Assembly: GCA_947457025.1 (NCBI GenBank)
Contig: CANGUI010000166.1
Location: 1 to 5,261, forward strand
Source of the DNA: Flammeovirgaceae bacterium
Lineage (GTDB): Bacteria > Bacteroidota > Bacteroidia > Cytophagales > Cyclobacteriaceae
DNA: 5,261 nucleotides
Direction of reading: 5' to 3'
In this document: in pieces, positions 1 to 5,261 of the stretch
How positions within the stretch are numbered: the stretch's first letter is position 1
How the letters are laid out: each line of letters begins with the position of its first letter
Made by a program: the position numbers and the translations under genes
The notes under the pieces: generated by a model
The model's input: the letters and a program-made list of their open reading frames with translations, nothing else
Databases searched by the model: none
What the model was told of the DNA's origin: nothing

Positions 1-624
1 ACCGGCAAACCGATAGGAGCAACAGTAATTTACGAGCTACTGCCCGAGGGCAAGCAGCTTGGCTCTGTTGAATCCGATCCGGAAACCGGGGCATACGAAA
101 TAAAATTACCGGGGGGGCAGTTGTACGGCGTACGGGCTGAGGCCCCCGACCATATCAGCCAAAACCAAAATCTTGATCTGCGGGAAATCAAGCAGGATCG
201 GGTACTCGACCAACAGAACATTGCTATGAAGCCGCAGGAAAAGAAGCTGGAAGACATCATTGTTTCACCCATCGTGCCCGCTGCTAGTATTGCACTTAAC
301 AATGTTTTCTTCGACTTTTCAAAGGCGGTTTTGCGCCCTGAGTCGTTTCCGGAGTTGAATCGTCTGGTCGACCTGTTGAAGGAACGACCACAGATGGAAG
401 TAGAGGTTGCCGGCCATACCGACTCGTCTGGGCCGGAATCGTTTAATCTCCTCCTTTCACAGTTTCGCGCCGAGGCAGTAACAAGCTATCTCACCGCAAA
501 GGGCATTCAGCCCAGCCGGATCAAGACCAGCTTTTTTGGCGAAGCCAGACCGGTGGTGAGTAACGATACCCGCGAGGGAAGAAATAAGAACAGGCGGGTG
601 GAATTTATTTTCATCAAACTCTAA
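1..624 (+). CDS. OmpA-family protein with carboxypeptidase-regulatory-like domain, 5' end missing
   Basis: The frame is open from the first base of the window to a TAA at 622-624, giving 207 residues of a longer protein whose start lies upstream. Residues 1 to about 50 resemble the end of a carboxypeptidase-regulatory-like beta-sandwich (TGKPIGATVIYE, then a Gly/Tyr-rich turn and YGVRAEAPDH). A charged linker of about 40 residues follows. Residues 100-202 form an OmpA C-terminal domain: NNVFFDF, GHTDSSG, LSQFRAEAV and a final NRRVEF. The Asp (141) and Arg (156) that bind diaminopimelate in OmpA-type domains are both present with the usual spacing of 15. The protein is therefore expected to bind peptidoglycan non-covalently from the outer membrane or periplasm. 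In Cytophagales this CRD+OmpA ending often follows a TPR or WD40/PD40 beta-propeller, as in the type IX secretion protein PorE, but that part cannot be seen here, so no symbol is given. An internal TTG at 121 is not a real start, because the domain homology begins before it. It lies directly upstream of, and in frame with, a second OmpA gene. Confidence 0.9.
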   Translation, partial: TGKPIGATVIYELLPEGKQLGSVESDPETGAYEIKLPGGQLYGVRAEAPDHISQNQNLDLREIKQDRVLDQQNIAMKPQEKKLEDIIVSPIVPAASIALNNVFFDFSKAVLRPESFPELNRLVDLLKERPQMEVEVAGHTDSSGPESFNLLLSQFRAEAVTSYLTAKGIQPSRIKTSFFGEARPVVSNDTREGRNKNRRVEFIFIKL

Positions 625-630
625 AGCAGC

Positions 631-1365
631 ATGAGGTTAATCGTTTTCCTTTTTGGGCTGATCATCTTCCACGCGGGTGTCTGTCAGGAGGATACCTTGG
701 TGTATGCCACCGGAAAAATTGTGAGCGTAGCAACGAAAGAACCCGTGGTGGCGCGCGTTACCTATGAGAGCATTCCCTACGGCAGCCATGCGGGCATGTT
801 GAATGGTAGCGAGTACCGGTTTGCTTTCTTTGATCGCGAAAAATATTCAATTGTTGTTGAGGCCCCTGGCTATAATAAAGCCAAATTCCTGCTGGATCCG
901 GCTACAGCCCGGGAGCGAGTCGTAACCCTTGACATTGAACTGGTACGTACGGAGGTGGTAGCCAGTGCGCCACCGGCAGCCGATGCACCGTCCCGACCTC
1001 GCACTCATGAATTGCATGTCGGCAATATCATTCCGCTTCCTAATCTAACGTTTCAGCCACGAAGTACAATCATTGATAAAACGTCCTACCAGGAGCTCGA
1101 TGAAATCCTGAAAATACTTCGCAACAATCCTCGGCTGGTTATTCAACTGGAAGGGCATACCGACCTTCAAGGTAATCCGCAGCAGCTCATGAAACTTTCA
1201 GAAGATCGGGTGGAAGCCGTGCGGAAATACCTGATAGATAAAGGTGTCAGCAAGAGTCAGGTGAAAACCAAGGCATTCGGTGGCACGCGCCCGCTCTCAA
1301 CGGAAAATACAGATGCCGCTCGCGCTTTAAACCGCCGCGTGGAAGTCCGGATTCTGGAAAACTAA
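631..1365 (+). CDS. Secreted OmpA-family protein with N-terminal carboxypeptidase-regulatory-like domain
   Basis: This is a complete 244-residue protein. Residues 1-18 are a signal peptide (MRLIVFLFGLIIF core), probably cut before Q19. The Cys at 18 is not in a good lipobox because the preceding residue is Val. Residues 25-90 look like a CRD/PEGA-type beta-sandwich (TGKIVSVATKEPVVARVTYE, VVEAPGY). A Pro/Ala-rich linker covers about 112-124. Residues 139-241 are an OmpA domain with LEGHTD, LSEDRVEAV and LNRRVEVR. The diaminopimelate-binding pair is D178 and R193. The usual FDF strand is altered to TFQPRST. The domain aligns without gaps to that of the upstream gene, with 36 of 103 residues identical by hand count, so the pair probably arose by an old duplication or a shared domain shuffle. 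The ATG at 631 is the first after the upstream stop at 622-624, leaving 6 bases between the genes, so they are probably co-transcribed and translationally coupled. There is no Shine-Dalgarno. The likely role is a periplasmic peptidoglycan-binding partner of the upstream protein; that role is inference. Confidence 0.92.
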   Translation: MRLIVFLFGLIIFHAGVCQEDTLVYATGKIVSVATKEPVVARVTYESIPYGSHAGMLNGSEYRFAFFDREKYSIVVEAPGYNKAKFLLDPATARERVVTLDIELVRTEVVASAPPAADAPSRPRTHELHVGNIIPLPNLTFQPRSTIIDKTSYQELDEILKILRNNPRLVIQLEGHTDLQGNPQQLMKLSEDRVEAVRKYLIDKGVSKSQVKTKAFGGTRPLSTENTDAARALNRRVEVRILEN

Positions 1366-2069
1366 GAAACGATCGTTCGGGTGAGCTGTATCAGCTCGCG
1401 CAGTTCGCGCGTACGGGCAGACTGGTAATACTGCTCGGATTGCCGCAACTTATCATCACTGGCTTTCCAGCTGCCGTCATTGTAAGCTTTCACAGCCTGG
1501 TTAAAGAGCAGTAGTCCGTTCAGTTGCTCATCAGACACGGCCTGATCCAAATTACCGGAATAATCAAACACGGTCTTGTTCGCGCGCGCGACAGGCGCCT
1601 GCCGTACATATTTAGTTCGGATGCGATTGATTTCAGCCTCATCAGTGATAAAGCCGGTCAGCCGATCTGTAGTTTCAATCAGGATTTCGCGCGAAGGCAG
1701 TTGCACTGTCAGGAAAATATGATAGTTCGTTTCATACACCCTGTACGGGATGTTGAGTTCGTTGAGAATAACTGTATATAATGCTGTTGCAGTCAGGCAA
1801 TCATAGACACCGTCCGCCAATTGATTAAATTCCACCAGGGGCTGGTATTGTTCAAAGAAGGCCTTGCTGGTTTTTCGGTAAACCTGAAAAAGGAACTGCA
1901 CATCGTCTTTATGCCGCTGGTCCTTCAGCATGTTTACGTGGCGGGCAACGCGTCCCTCAAATGCTTCAAAACCGGCCTTATCAACTGTTCCGGTTTCCCA
2001 GAATCCAAGTAATGTCTGCCCTTTGCAGACCAGGTTGGCCACAAGCACCAAAACGAGACAGATTTTCAT
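1362..2069 (-). CDS. Predicted exported transglutaminase-like protein
   Basis: The chosen start gives 235 residues. The N-terminus MKICLVLVLVANLVCKGQ is a clear signal peptide, with cleavage probable near residues 17-18. An in-frame ATG further upstream (2120) would add 17 residues in front of this signal and would put the candidate promoter inside the gene, so I reject it. Residues 87-134 resemble a transglutaminase-like cysteine-protease fold: GVYDCLTATALYTVILNELN with a candidate nucleophile C91, then a strand with H117 (NYHIFLTV), then ILIETT. In that last motif E132 stands where the usual Asp-Pro-Thr third catalytic residue would be. The C-terminal part (about 180-225) is helical and resembles a single TPR-like hairpin (LLLFNQAVKAYNDGSWKASD). 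Proteins with this fold may cleave or cross-link peptides, but many are non-enzymatic, and no substrate can be named. The gene is convergent with the OmpA gene: its TAG (1362-1364) overlaps that gene's TAA (1363-1365). Confidence 0.8.
   Translation of the reverse strand: MKICLVLVLVANLVCKGQTLLGFWETGTVDKAGFEAFEGRVARHVNMLKDQRHKDDVQFLFQVYRKTSKAFFEQYQPLVEFNQLADGVYDCLTATALYTVILNELNIPYRVYETNYHIFLTVQLPSREILIETTDRLTGFITDEAEINRIRTKYVRQAPVARANKTVFDYSGNLDQAVSDEQLNGLLLFNQAVKAYNDGSWKASDDKLRQSEQYYQSARTRELRELIQLTRTIVS
1381..1399. other. Short stem-loop at the convergent gene ends
   Basis: GAGCTG (1383-1388) and CAGCTC (1392-1397) form a perfect 6-bp inverted repeat around a 3-base loop. On the plus strand a G-U and a G-C pair extend the stem to 8 bp. 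It begins 15 bases after the OmpA stop and lies inside the last codons of the minus-strand gene (RELRELIQLT). It has no following T-tract on either strand, so it is not a standard intrinsic terminator. It may be a chance product of the coding sequence, or may protect the 3' end of the OmpA transcript. Confidence 0.3.
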
Positions 2070-2090
2070 AGAAAGATCAAATTCATAACA

Positions 2091-2120
2091 TAAAATTAAC
2101 AATAAATTAATATAAGCCAA
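2091..2120 (-). promoter_or_regulatory. Candidate Bacteroidota-type promoter for the transglutaminase-like gene
   Basis: Read on the minus strand, TTGG (2120-2117) is a candidate -33 element. A -7 element TAATTTTA (2098-2091) follows, with 19 bases between the TTG and it. The -7 matches the Bacteroidota consensus TAnnTTTG at five of six fixed positions. Transcription would start around 2084-2088, giving a leader of about 15-20 bases before the ATG at 2069. The spacer is AT-rich, so a chance match is possible. The rest of the 114-base divergent spacer (2070-2183) holds no equally good plus-strand promoter for the aldehyde dehydrogenase gene. Confidence 0.35.
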
Positions 2121-2183
2121 TTTTTGGGTAACAATTTATTAATCTGAATCAAGGTTCCCTGATTTTTTCTACTTTAACCGAAT

Positions 2184-3608
2184 ATGGAGATTAACCCTAT
2201 TTCCGGCTTTTCTGCGCTTTTTGAGGCACAGAAGGTCCGCAGTTTGCTATTCAGGTCGCAGTCGGTTACCCAGCGACGCGCACGACTGGCAAAAATTGAA
2301 CGCTGGGTAGTAGCCAATCGCACGGCTATCATTAAGGCGGTGCAAGCCGATTTTTACCGTCCGGAAGTCGAAATCGAGATAACTGAAATAATCGGGGTTT
2401 TAAGTGAAGTCCGCCATGCCCAGGCGGCCCTACGGCAGTGGAGTCGTTCCAAGCTTGTAGATGCACCGCTACACTACCTGGGAACACGAACTTACATTCG
2501 ATACGAGCCAAAGGGCGTCTGCCTGATTCTGGCGCCTTGGAATTATCCCTTTAACCTTTGCCTGGCTCCGCTCGTATCGTGCCTGGCTGCTGGCAATACA
2601 GCAGTCATCAAACCCTCCGAATACATGCCCCACACGGGTACACTGGTTGCACAAATGATCAACGAGTTGTTTTCGCCCGACGAGGTGGCGGTTGTGCAGG
2701 GAGATGCTGCTACCTCTCAGGAATTGCTGCGTTTTCCCTTCGACCACATCTTTTTCACGGGCAGTCCGGCCGTGGGAAAACTCGTGATGAAGGCCGCAGC
2801 CGAAAATCTCGCCTCCGTTACGCTGGAGTTGGGCGGTAAATCCCCCTGTGTGGTGGATGGTACCGGATCCCTGGCTATCGCGGCCAGGCGAATTGCCTTC
2901 GGAAAGTTCTTCAATAACGGGCAGACGTGTATTGCGCCGGATTACCTCCTTATTCCCGAGCGATACGAGCAGGTTTTCGTTGAGCTCTTGCAGCAGGAAA
3001 TACGTTCGCTTTTCGGGCAAGGCAGCGCAGTAGACCAACAATCAACTGATTATGCCCGCCTGGTAAATCAACGGCATTTCGACCGAATCAACGAGCTGGT
3101 TAAGCAGGCGAAAGCCGAAGGAGCCCAAGTACTGCAATCGACCGCACCAGACCGGGTAACCCGGTTTTATCCGCCTACTTTATTGTTGCATTCGCCACTA
3201 CGCACGCGGGTGCTGGAAGAGGAAATATTCGGTCCGATTTTGCCTGTGATTTCTTACCGCACGGATGACGACGTGCTCGCCTTCATCAACAGCCGGCCCA
3301 AACCTTTGGCGATGTATGTGTTCAGTTCACGACAGGCTTTTCGCAAGCGGCTGGAACGGGAAACATCCGGCGGCGCACTGGTTTTCAACGACTGCCTCTT
3401 GCAATACACGCACCCCAACGTTCCGTTTGGCGGAGTAAACAACAGCGGAATCGGCAAAGCCCACGGCCAGTTTGGTTTTCAATCTTTCTCCAATGAAAAG
3501 CCGGTAATAAAACAAATGCCCGTCTGGGCCAATACCTATTTCTTTCACCCTCCCTACACCCCCCTCAAAAGAAAGTTATTGGATTTTCTGCTTCGGTGGA
3601 TTCTTTAA
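2184..3608 (+). CDS. NAD(P)-dependent aldehyde dehydrogenase, class 3 type
   Basis: This complete 474-residue enzyme oxidises an aldehyde to its carboxylic acid using NAD(P)+. All family motifs are present: APWNYPFNL with oxyanion-hole N120, cofactor-binding KPSE (K143), FFTGS (190-194), LELGGKSP with general base E215, GQTCIAPDY with nucleophile C249, EEIFGP (346-351) and PFGGVNNSGIG (414-424). The length of about 470 residues, the NYPF motif and the C-terminal FFHPPYTPLKRKLLDFLL place it with the class 3 branch (ALDH3, fatty or aromatic aldehydes; bacterial YwdH- or coniferyl-aldehyde-dehydrogenase-like proteins). The C-terminal helix after PPY is amphipathic and ends in LLRWIL. In mammalian ALDH3A2 the equivalent tail anchors the enzyme to membrane and gates the active site, so a long-chain aldehyde substrate is plausible but unproven. 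There is no signal peptide. An in-frame TAA at 2175-2177, nine bases upstream of the ATG, fixes the start. No Shine-Dalgarno is seen. It is transcribed divergently from the transglutaminase-like gene and is followed by a gene with its own promoter, so it is probably monocistronic. Confidence 0.95.
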   Translation: MEINPISGFSALFEAQKVRSLLFRSQSVTQRRARLAKIERWVVANRTAIIKAVQADFYRPEVEIEITEIIGVLSEVRHAQAALRQWSRSKLVDAPLHYLGTRTYIRYEPKGVCLILAPWNYPFNLCLAPLVSCLAAGNTAVIKPSEYMPHTGTLVAQMINELFSPDEVAVVQGDAATSQELLRFPFDHIFFTGSPAVGKLVMKAAAENLASVTLELGGKSPCVVDGTGSLAIAARRIAFGKFFNNGQTCIAPDYLLIPERYEQVFVELLQQEIRSLFGQGSAVDQQSTDYARLVNQRHFDRINELVKQAKAEGAQVLQSTAPDRVTRFYPPTLLLHSPLRTRVLEEEIFGPILPVISYRTDDDVLAFINSRPKPLAMYVFSSRQAFRKRLERETSGGALVFNDCLLQYTHPNVPFGGVNNSGIGKAHGQFGFQSFSNEKPVIKQMPVWANTYFFHPPYTPLKRKLLDFLLRWIL

Positions 3609-3613
3609 ACCTC

Positions 3614-3686
3614 GTGTTACGTTTAGAAATCTGATACCTGCCCTTCCGGCAGCGAAATTCGTAACTTTGTTAACTATTCGTAACAC
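3614..3686. repeat. Short direct and inverted repeats around the AsmA-gene promoter
   Basis: ATTCGTAAC occurs twice in direct orientation, at 3657-3665 and 3676-3684, 19 bases apart start to start. The first copy overlaps the -7 box and the second abuts the start codon. The reverse complement of CGTAACAC (3679-3686) is present at 3614-3621 (GTGTTACG), just after the aldehyde dehydrogenase stop. CGAAATTCG (3653-3661) is also a perfect small palindrome. The arrangement could be an operator, but the units are short and no regulator is identified. Confidence 0.4.
3638..3669 (+). promoter_or_regulatory. Bacteroidota-type promoter of the AsmA-family gene
   Basis: TAACTTTG at 3662-3669 is a perfect match to the Bacteroidota -7 consensus TAnnTTTG. 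The -33 element is weak: CTG at 3638-3640, 21 bases upstream of the -7 box. Transcription would start around 3674-3678, leaving a leader of roughly 10 bases before the ATG at 3687, so no Shine-Dalgarno would fit. It lies in the 78-base spacer after the aldehyde dehydrogenase stop and suggests that the AsmA-family gene is expressed independently of it. The weak -33 half overlaps a small 5-bp hairpin (CTGCC 3638-3642, GGCAG 3648-3652) with no T-tract, which I do not call a terminator. Confidence 0.55.
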
Positions 3687-5261
3687 ATGAAATGGGTAAA
3701 AAGAATTTTCTTCGGCGTTGTCATTTTTGTGGCCATCCTGCTTGCGGCTGTTATCATTTTACCGCGTATCTATAAAGACGAGATCAAAGCCGCAATTGAT
3801 CGGGAGATTTCCAAAAGTATCCATGCGGATGTGGTGTTTGATGTGAATAACTTCAACCTTACCCTGTTTCGCAATTTTCCGAGCATGACTGTCCAAATAG
3901 ACGAGTTGGGCGTTTTCAATCGGGCACCATTTCAGGGCGTTCCACTATTTGTTATGCAGCGGCTGGAGATTGAACTGAATCTGAAAGACCTGCTTTTCGG
4001 AGATCACATCCGAATCAAAGGAGTGTCGCTAATCCAGCCACAGATTACCATAAAGGTGCTTCCCGATGGTCGGGCAAATTATGATATTTTGTATCCGGAT
4101 ACCGCAGCAGCGGCGCCGGCAGCCGAGGAACCCGCGGCATTTCAGTTTGGGATCGATCACTGGCAGGTCAGCGATGGGCAGGTGGTATATGATGATCAGT
4201 CGATGCCCTACATCCTGCAACTGAAAGGGCTCCAGCATGAAGGGCATGGAGATTTTGATCAGACCGCTTTTGATCTCCACACGCACACGGTGGTGGACTC
4301 GCTCACCACTTCTTTCGACGGCCTCGAGCTGCTCACCAACAAGCGGGTTTCGATCGATGCCGTCATCGAAATCGCGGAAGATTATACGCGCTACACATTC
4401 CGCGATAATCAGACGAAGGTCAACGACTTCGCATTGTCATTTGAGGGGTGGGTTAAGATGAATCCGAATGACTTTGGTATGGACATCCGGGTGACCACAC
4501 CTGAAAACAGTTTCAAAAGTCTGCTGTCGCTCGTGCCGGGCATTTATACCCGGGACTTTGGTACCCTCAAGACCTCGGGGTATCTCGCTTTCGCGGGATT
4601 TGCAAAAGGTACCTACAGCGATACGCAGGTGCCCGCTTTCAACCTCAATTTGAACGTGAAAGACGGCCTCTTTCAATACCCTGAATTGCCCACGGCGGTA
4701 AAAAATATCAACCTCGATTTAGGGATTGATCATCAAACCGGAAACATGGAGCAAACAGTTGTCAATCTGAAAACCCTGCACCTTGATTTCGGATCAAACC
4801 CGGTGGATGCGCGCCTCCTGATCGAAAATCTGAAAGATTACCGCATGGATGCATCCGTTGTGGCCCAACTCAACCTTTCGGAGCTGACCCGGATGTTTCC
4901 GATGGAGGGCTTCGAGTTGAAGGGCAACTTTGCACTGAACGTAAAAGCGAGTGGTGTGTACGACAGCCTGCGAAAAATCATTCCCACGTTAGACATCGCG
5001 ATGTCGCTTACCGATGGCTTTGCGAAGGCAAAGGAGTTTCCGCTGCCTTTGGAGCAGATGAGCATGAAGGCGACGGTAAAAAACACCAGTGGCAGAATGG
5101 CGGAAACCGTTGTGGATGTAAAAGATTTCGGGATGGTACTCGACCAGCAGAAATTCAACGCCAGCCTGGGGTTCAGCAACCTGGATGACTACACCTGGGA
5201 TCTCAAAGCGAAAGGAGGAGTAGACCTTGCGAAAATGACAAAAGTTTTTCCTGTTGAGGGG
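3687..5261 (+). CDS. AsmA-family protein, 3' end missing
   Basis: The frame is open from the ATG at 3687 to the last base, giving 525 residues with no stop; the family in Bacteroidota is usually about 800-1000 residues long. Residues 1-6 are basic, and residues 7-26 form one transmembrane helix (IFFGVVIFVAILLAAVIILP), giving an N-in inner-membrane anchor with the rest in the periplasm. Residues 30-135 are a typical AsmA N-terminal domain: amphipathic IYKDEIKAAIDREISKSI, then FPSMTVQIDELGV, LEIELNLKDLLFGDHIRIKG and QPQITIKVLPDGRANYDIL. A low-complexity Ala/Pro/Glu stretch (138-151) separates this from repeated beta-strand sequence. AsmA-family proteins (AsmA, TamB, YhdP) form long hydrophobic grooves and are implicated in carrying phospholipids between inner and outer membranes, so a role in envelope lipid homeostasis is likely. 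Two modules of about 117 residues repeat in the visible C-terminal part. A good -7 box lies 18-25 bases upstream of the ATG. The product assignment is firm at family level; the specific function is inferred. Confidence 0.88.
   Translation, partial: MKWVKRIFFGVVIFVAILLAAVIILPRIYKDEIKAAIDREISKSIHADVVFDVNNFNLTLFRNFPSMTVQIDELGVFNRAPFQGVPLFVMQRLEIELNLKDLLFGDHIRIKGVSLIQPQITIKVLPDGRANYDILYPDTAAAAPAAEEPAAFQFGIDHWQVSDGQVVYDDQSMPYILQLKGLQHEGHGDFDQTAFDLHTHTVVDSLTTSFDGLELLTNKRVSIDAVIEIAEDYTRYTFRDNQTKVNDFALSFEGWVKMNPNDFGMDIRVTTPENSFKSLLSLVPGIYTRDFGTLKTSGYLAFAGFAKGTYSDTQVPAFNLNLNVKDGLFQYPELPTAVKNINLDLGIDHQTGNMEQTVVNLKTLHLDFGSNPVDARLLIENLKDYRMDASVVAQLNLSELTRMFPMEGFELKGNFALNVKASGVYDSLRKIIPTLDIAMSLTDGFAKAKEFPLPLEQMSMKATVKNTSGRMAETVVDVKDFGMVLDQQKFNASLGFSNLDDYTWDLKAKGGVDLAKMTKVFPVEG
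4557..5261 (+). repeat. Two tandem protein modules inside the AsmA-family gene
   Basis: Residues 291-408 and 409-525 of the AsmA-family protein align as diverged copies. Shared landmarks, first copy then second: LKTSGYL / LKGNFAL near the start; VKDGLF / LTDGFA; TVVNLK / TVVDVK; NLKDYRMD / NLDDYTWD; and LSELTRMFPMEG / LAKMTKVFPVEG at the end. A weaker boundary of the same kind lies at 276-298 (LLSLVPGIY before LKTSG), so the period is about 117-121 residues. The copies are diverged at DNA level, so this is an old structural repeat and not a recent duplication. The window ends exactly at a module boundary. Confidence 0.6.

Noticed and set aside
673..690. Possible lipoprotein signal at Cys18 of the second OmpA protein
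   Set aside because: The residues before the Cys are A-G-V; Val at -1 does not fit a lipobox, so ordinary signal peptidase cleavage before Gln19 is more likely.
1581..1590. A run of (CG)5 that could adopt Z-DNA
   Set aside because: It is only 10 bases long and is explained by Ala-Arg codons (VARANK) in the minus-strand gene.
2070..2120. A longer start for the transglutaminase-like gene at 2120, adding 17 residues
   Set aside because: The extension precedes a perfect signal peptide that starts at the inner Met (2069), is encoded in AT-rich spacer-like DNA, and would contain the candidate promoter.
2121..2183. A plus-strand promoter for the aldehyde dehydrogenase gene
   Set aside because: TTTTTG (2121-2126) and TACTTTAA (2170-2177) are the best pieces, but their spacing is far from 19-21 bases and the -7 match is poor, so none is called.
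2469..3041. A 190-codon open frame on the minus strand inside the aldehyde dehydrogenase gene
   Set aside because: It lies wholly antisense to a gene with intact catalytic motifs; its translation shows no recognisable domain and has unlikely composition, so it is a shadow frame.
3638..3652. CTGCC/GGCAG hairpin as a terminator of the aldehyde dehydrogenase gene
   Set aside because: The stem is only 5 bp and is not followed by a T-tract.

Overview
The window looks like ordinary chromosomal sequence from a member of the Bacteroidota, most likely the Cytophagales or a related lineage. Four observations support this. The genes lack Shine-Dalgarno sequences. A near-perfect Bacteroidota -7 box (TAnnTTTG) sits just before the last gene. 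Carboxypeptidase-regulatory-like (CRD) domains are fused to OmpA domains. There is also a large AsmA-family protein of the type common in this phylum. The placement is by motif and gene-type recognition only; no database search was possible.

Layout from left to right. Positions 1-624 hold the 3' end of a CRD + OmpA protein whose start lies outside the window. Six bases after its stop, in the same reading frame, comes a second, complete, secreted CRD + OmpA protein (631-1365). This gene ends tail-to-tail with a minus-strand gene for a secreted transglutaminase-like protein (1362-2069), and the two stop codons overlap. An AT-rich divergent spacer (2070-2183) carries a candidate promoter for the minus-strand gene. 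Next is a complete class-3-type aldehyde dehydrogenase with all its catalytic motifs (2184-3608). A 78-base spacer with a good promoter and short repeats precedes an AsmA-family inner-membrane-anchored protein. That gene starts at 3687 and stays open to the end of the window, giving 525 residues without a stop.

The theme is cell-envelope biology. The two OmpA-domain proteins probably tether outer-membrane or periplasmic assemblies to peptidoglycan. The AsmA-family protein belongs to a group linked to lipid transport between membranes. The transglutaminase-like protein is predicted to be exported. The aldehyde dehydrogenase is probably cytoplasmic or membrane-associated and has no evident functional tie to its neighbours. 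I see no mobile element, CRISPR array, RNA gene or defence system. The points most worth a second look are the repeated modules inside the AsmA protein, the in-frame OmpA tandem, and the repeats around the AsmA promoter.
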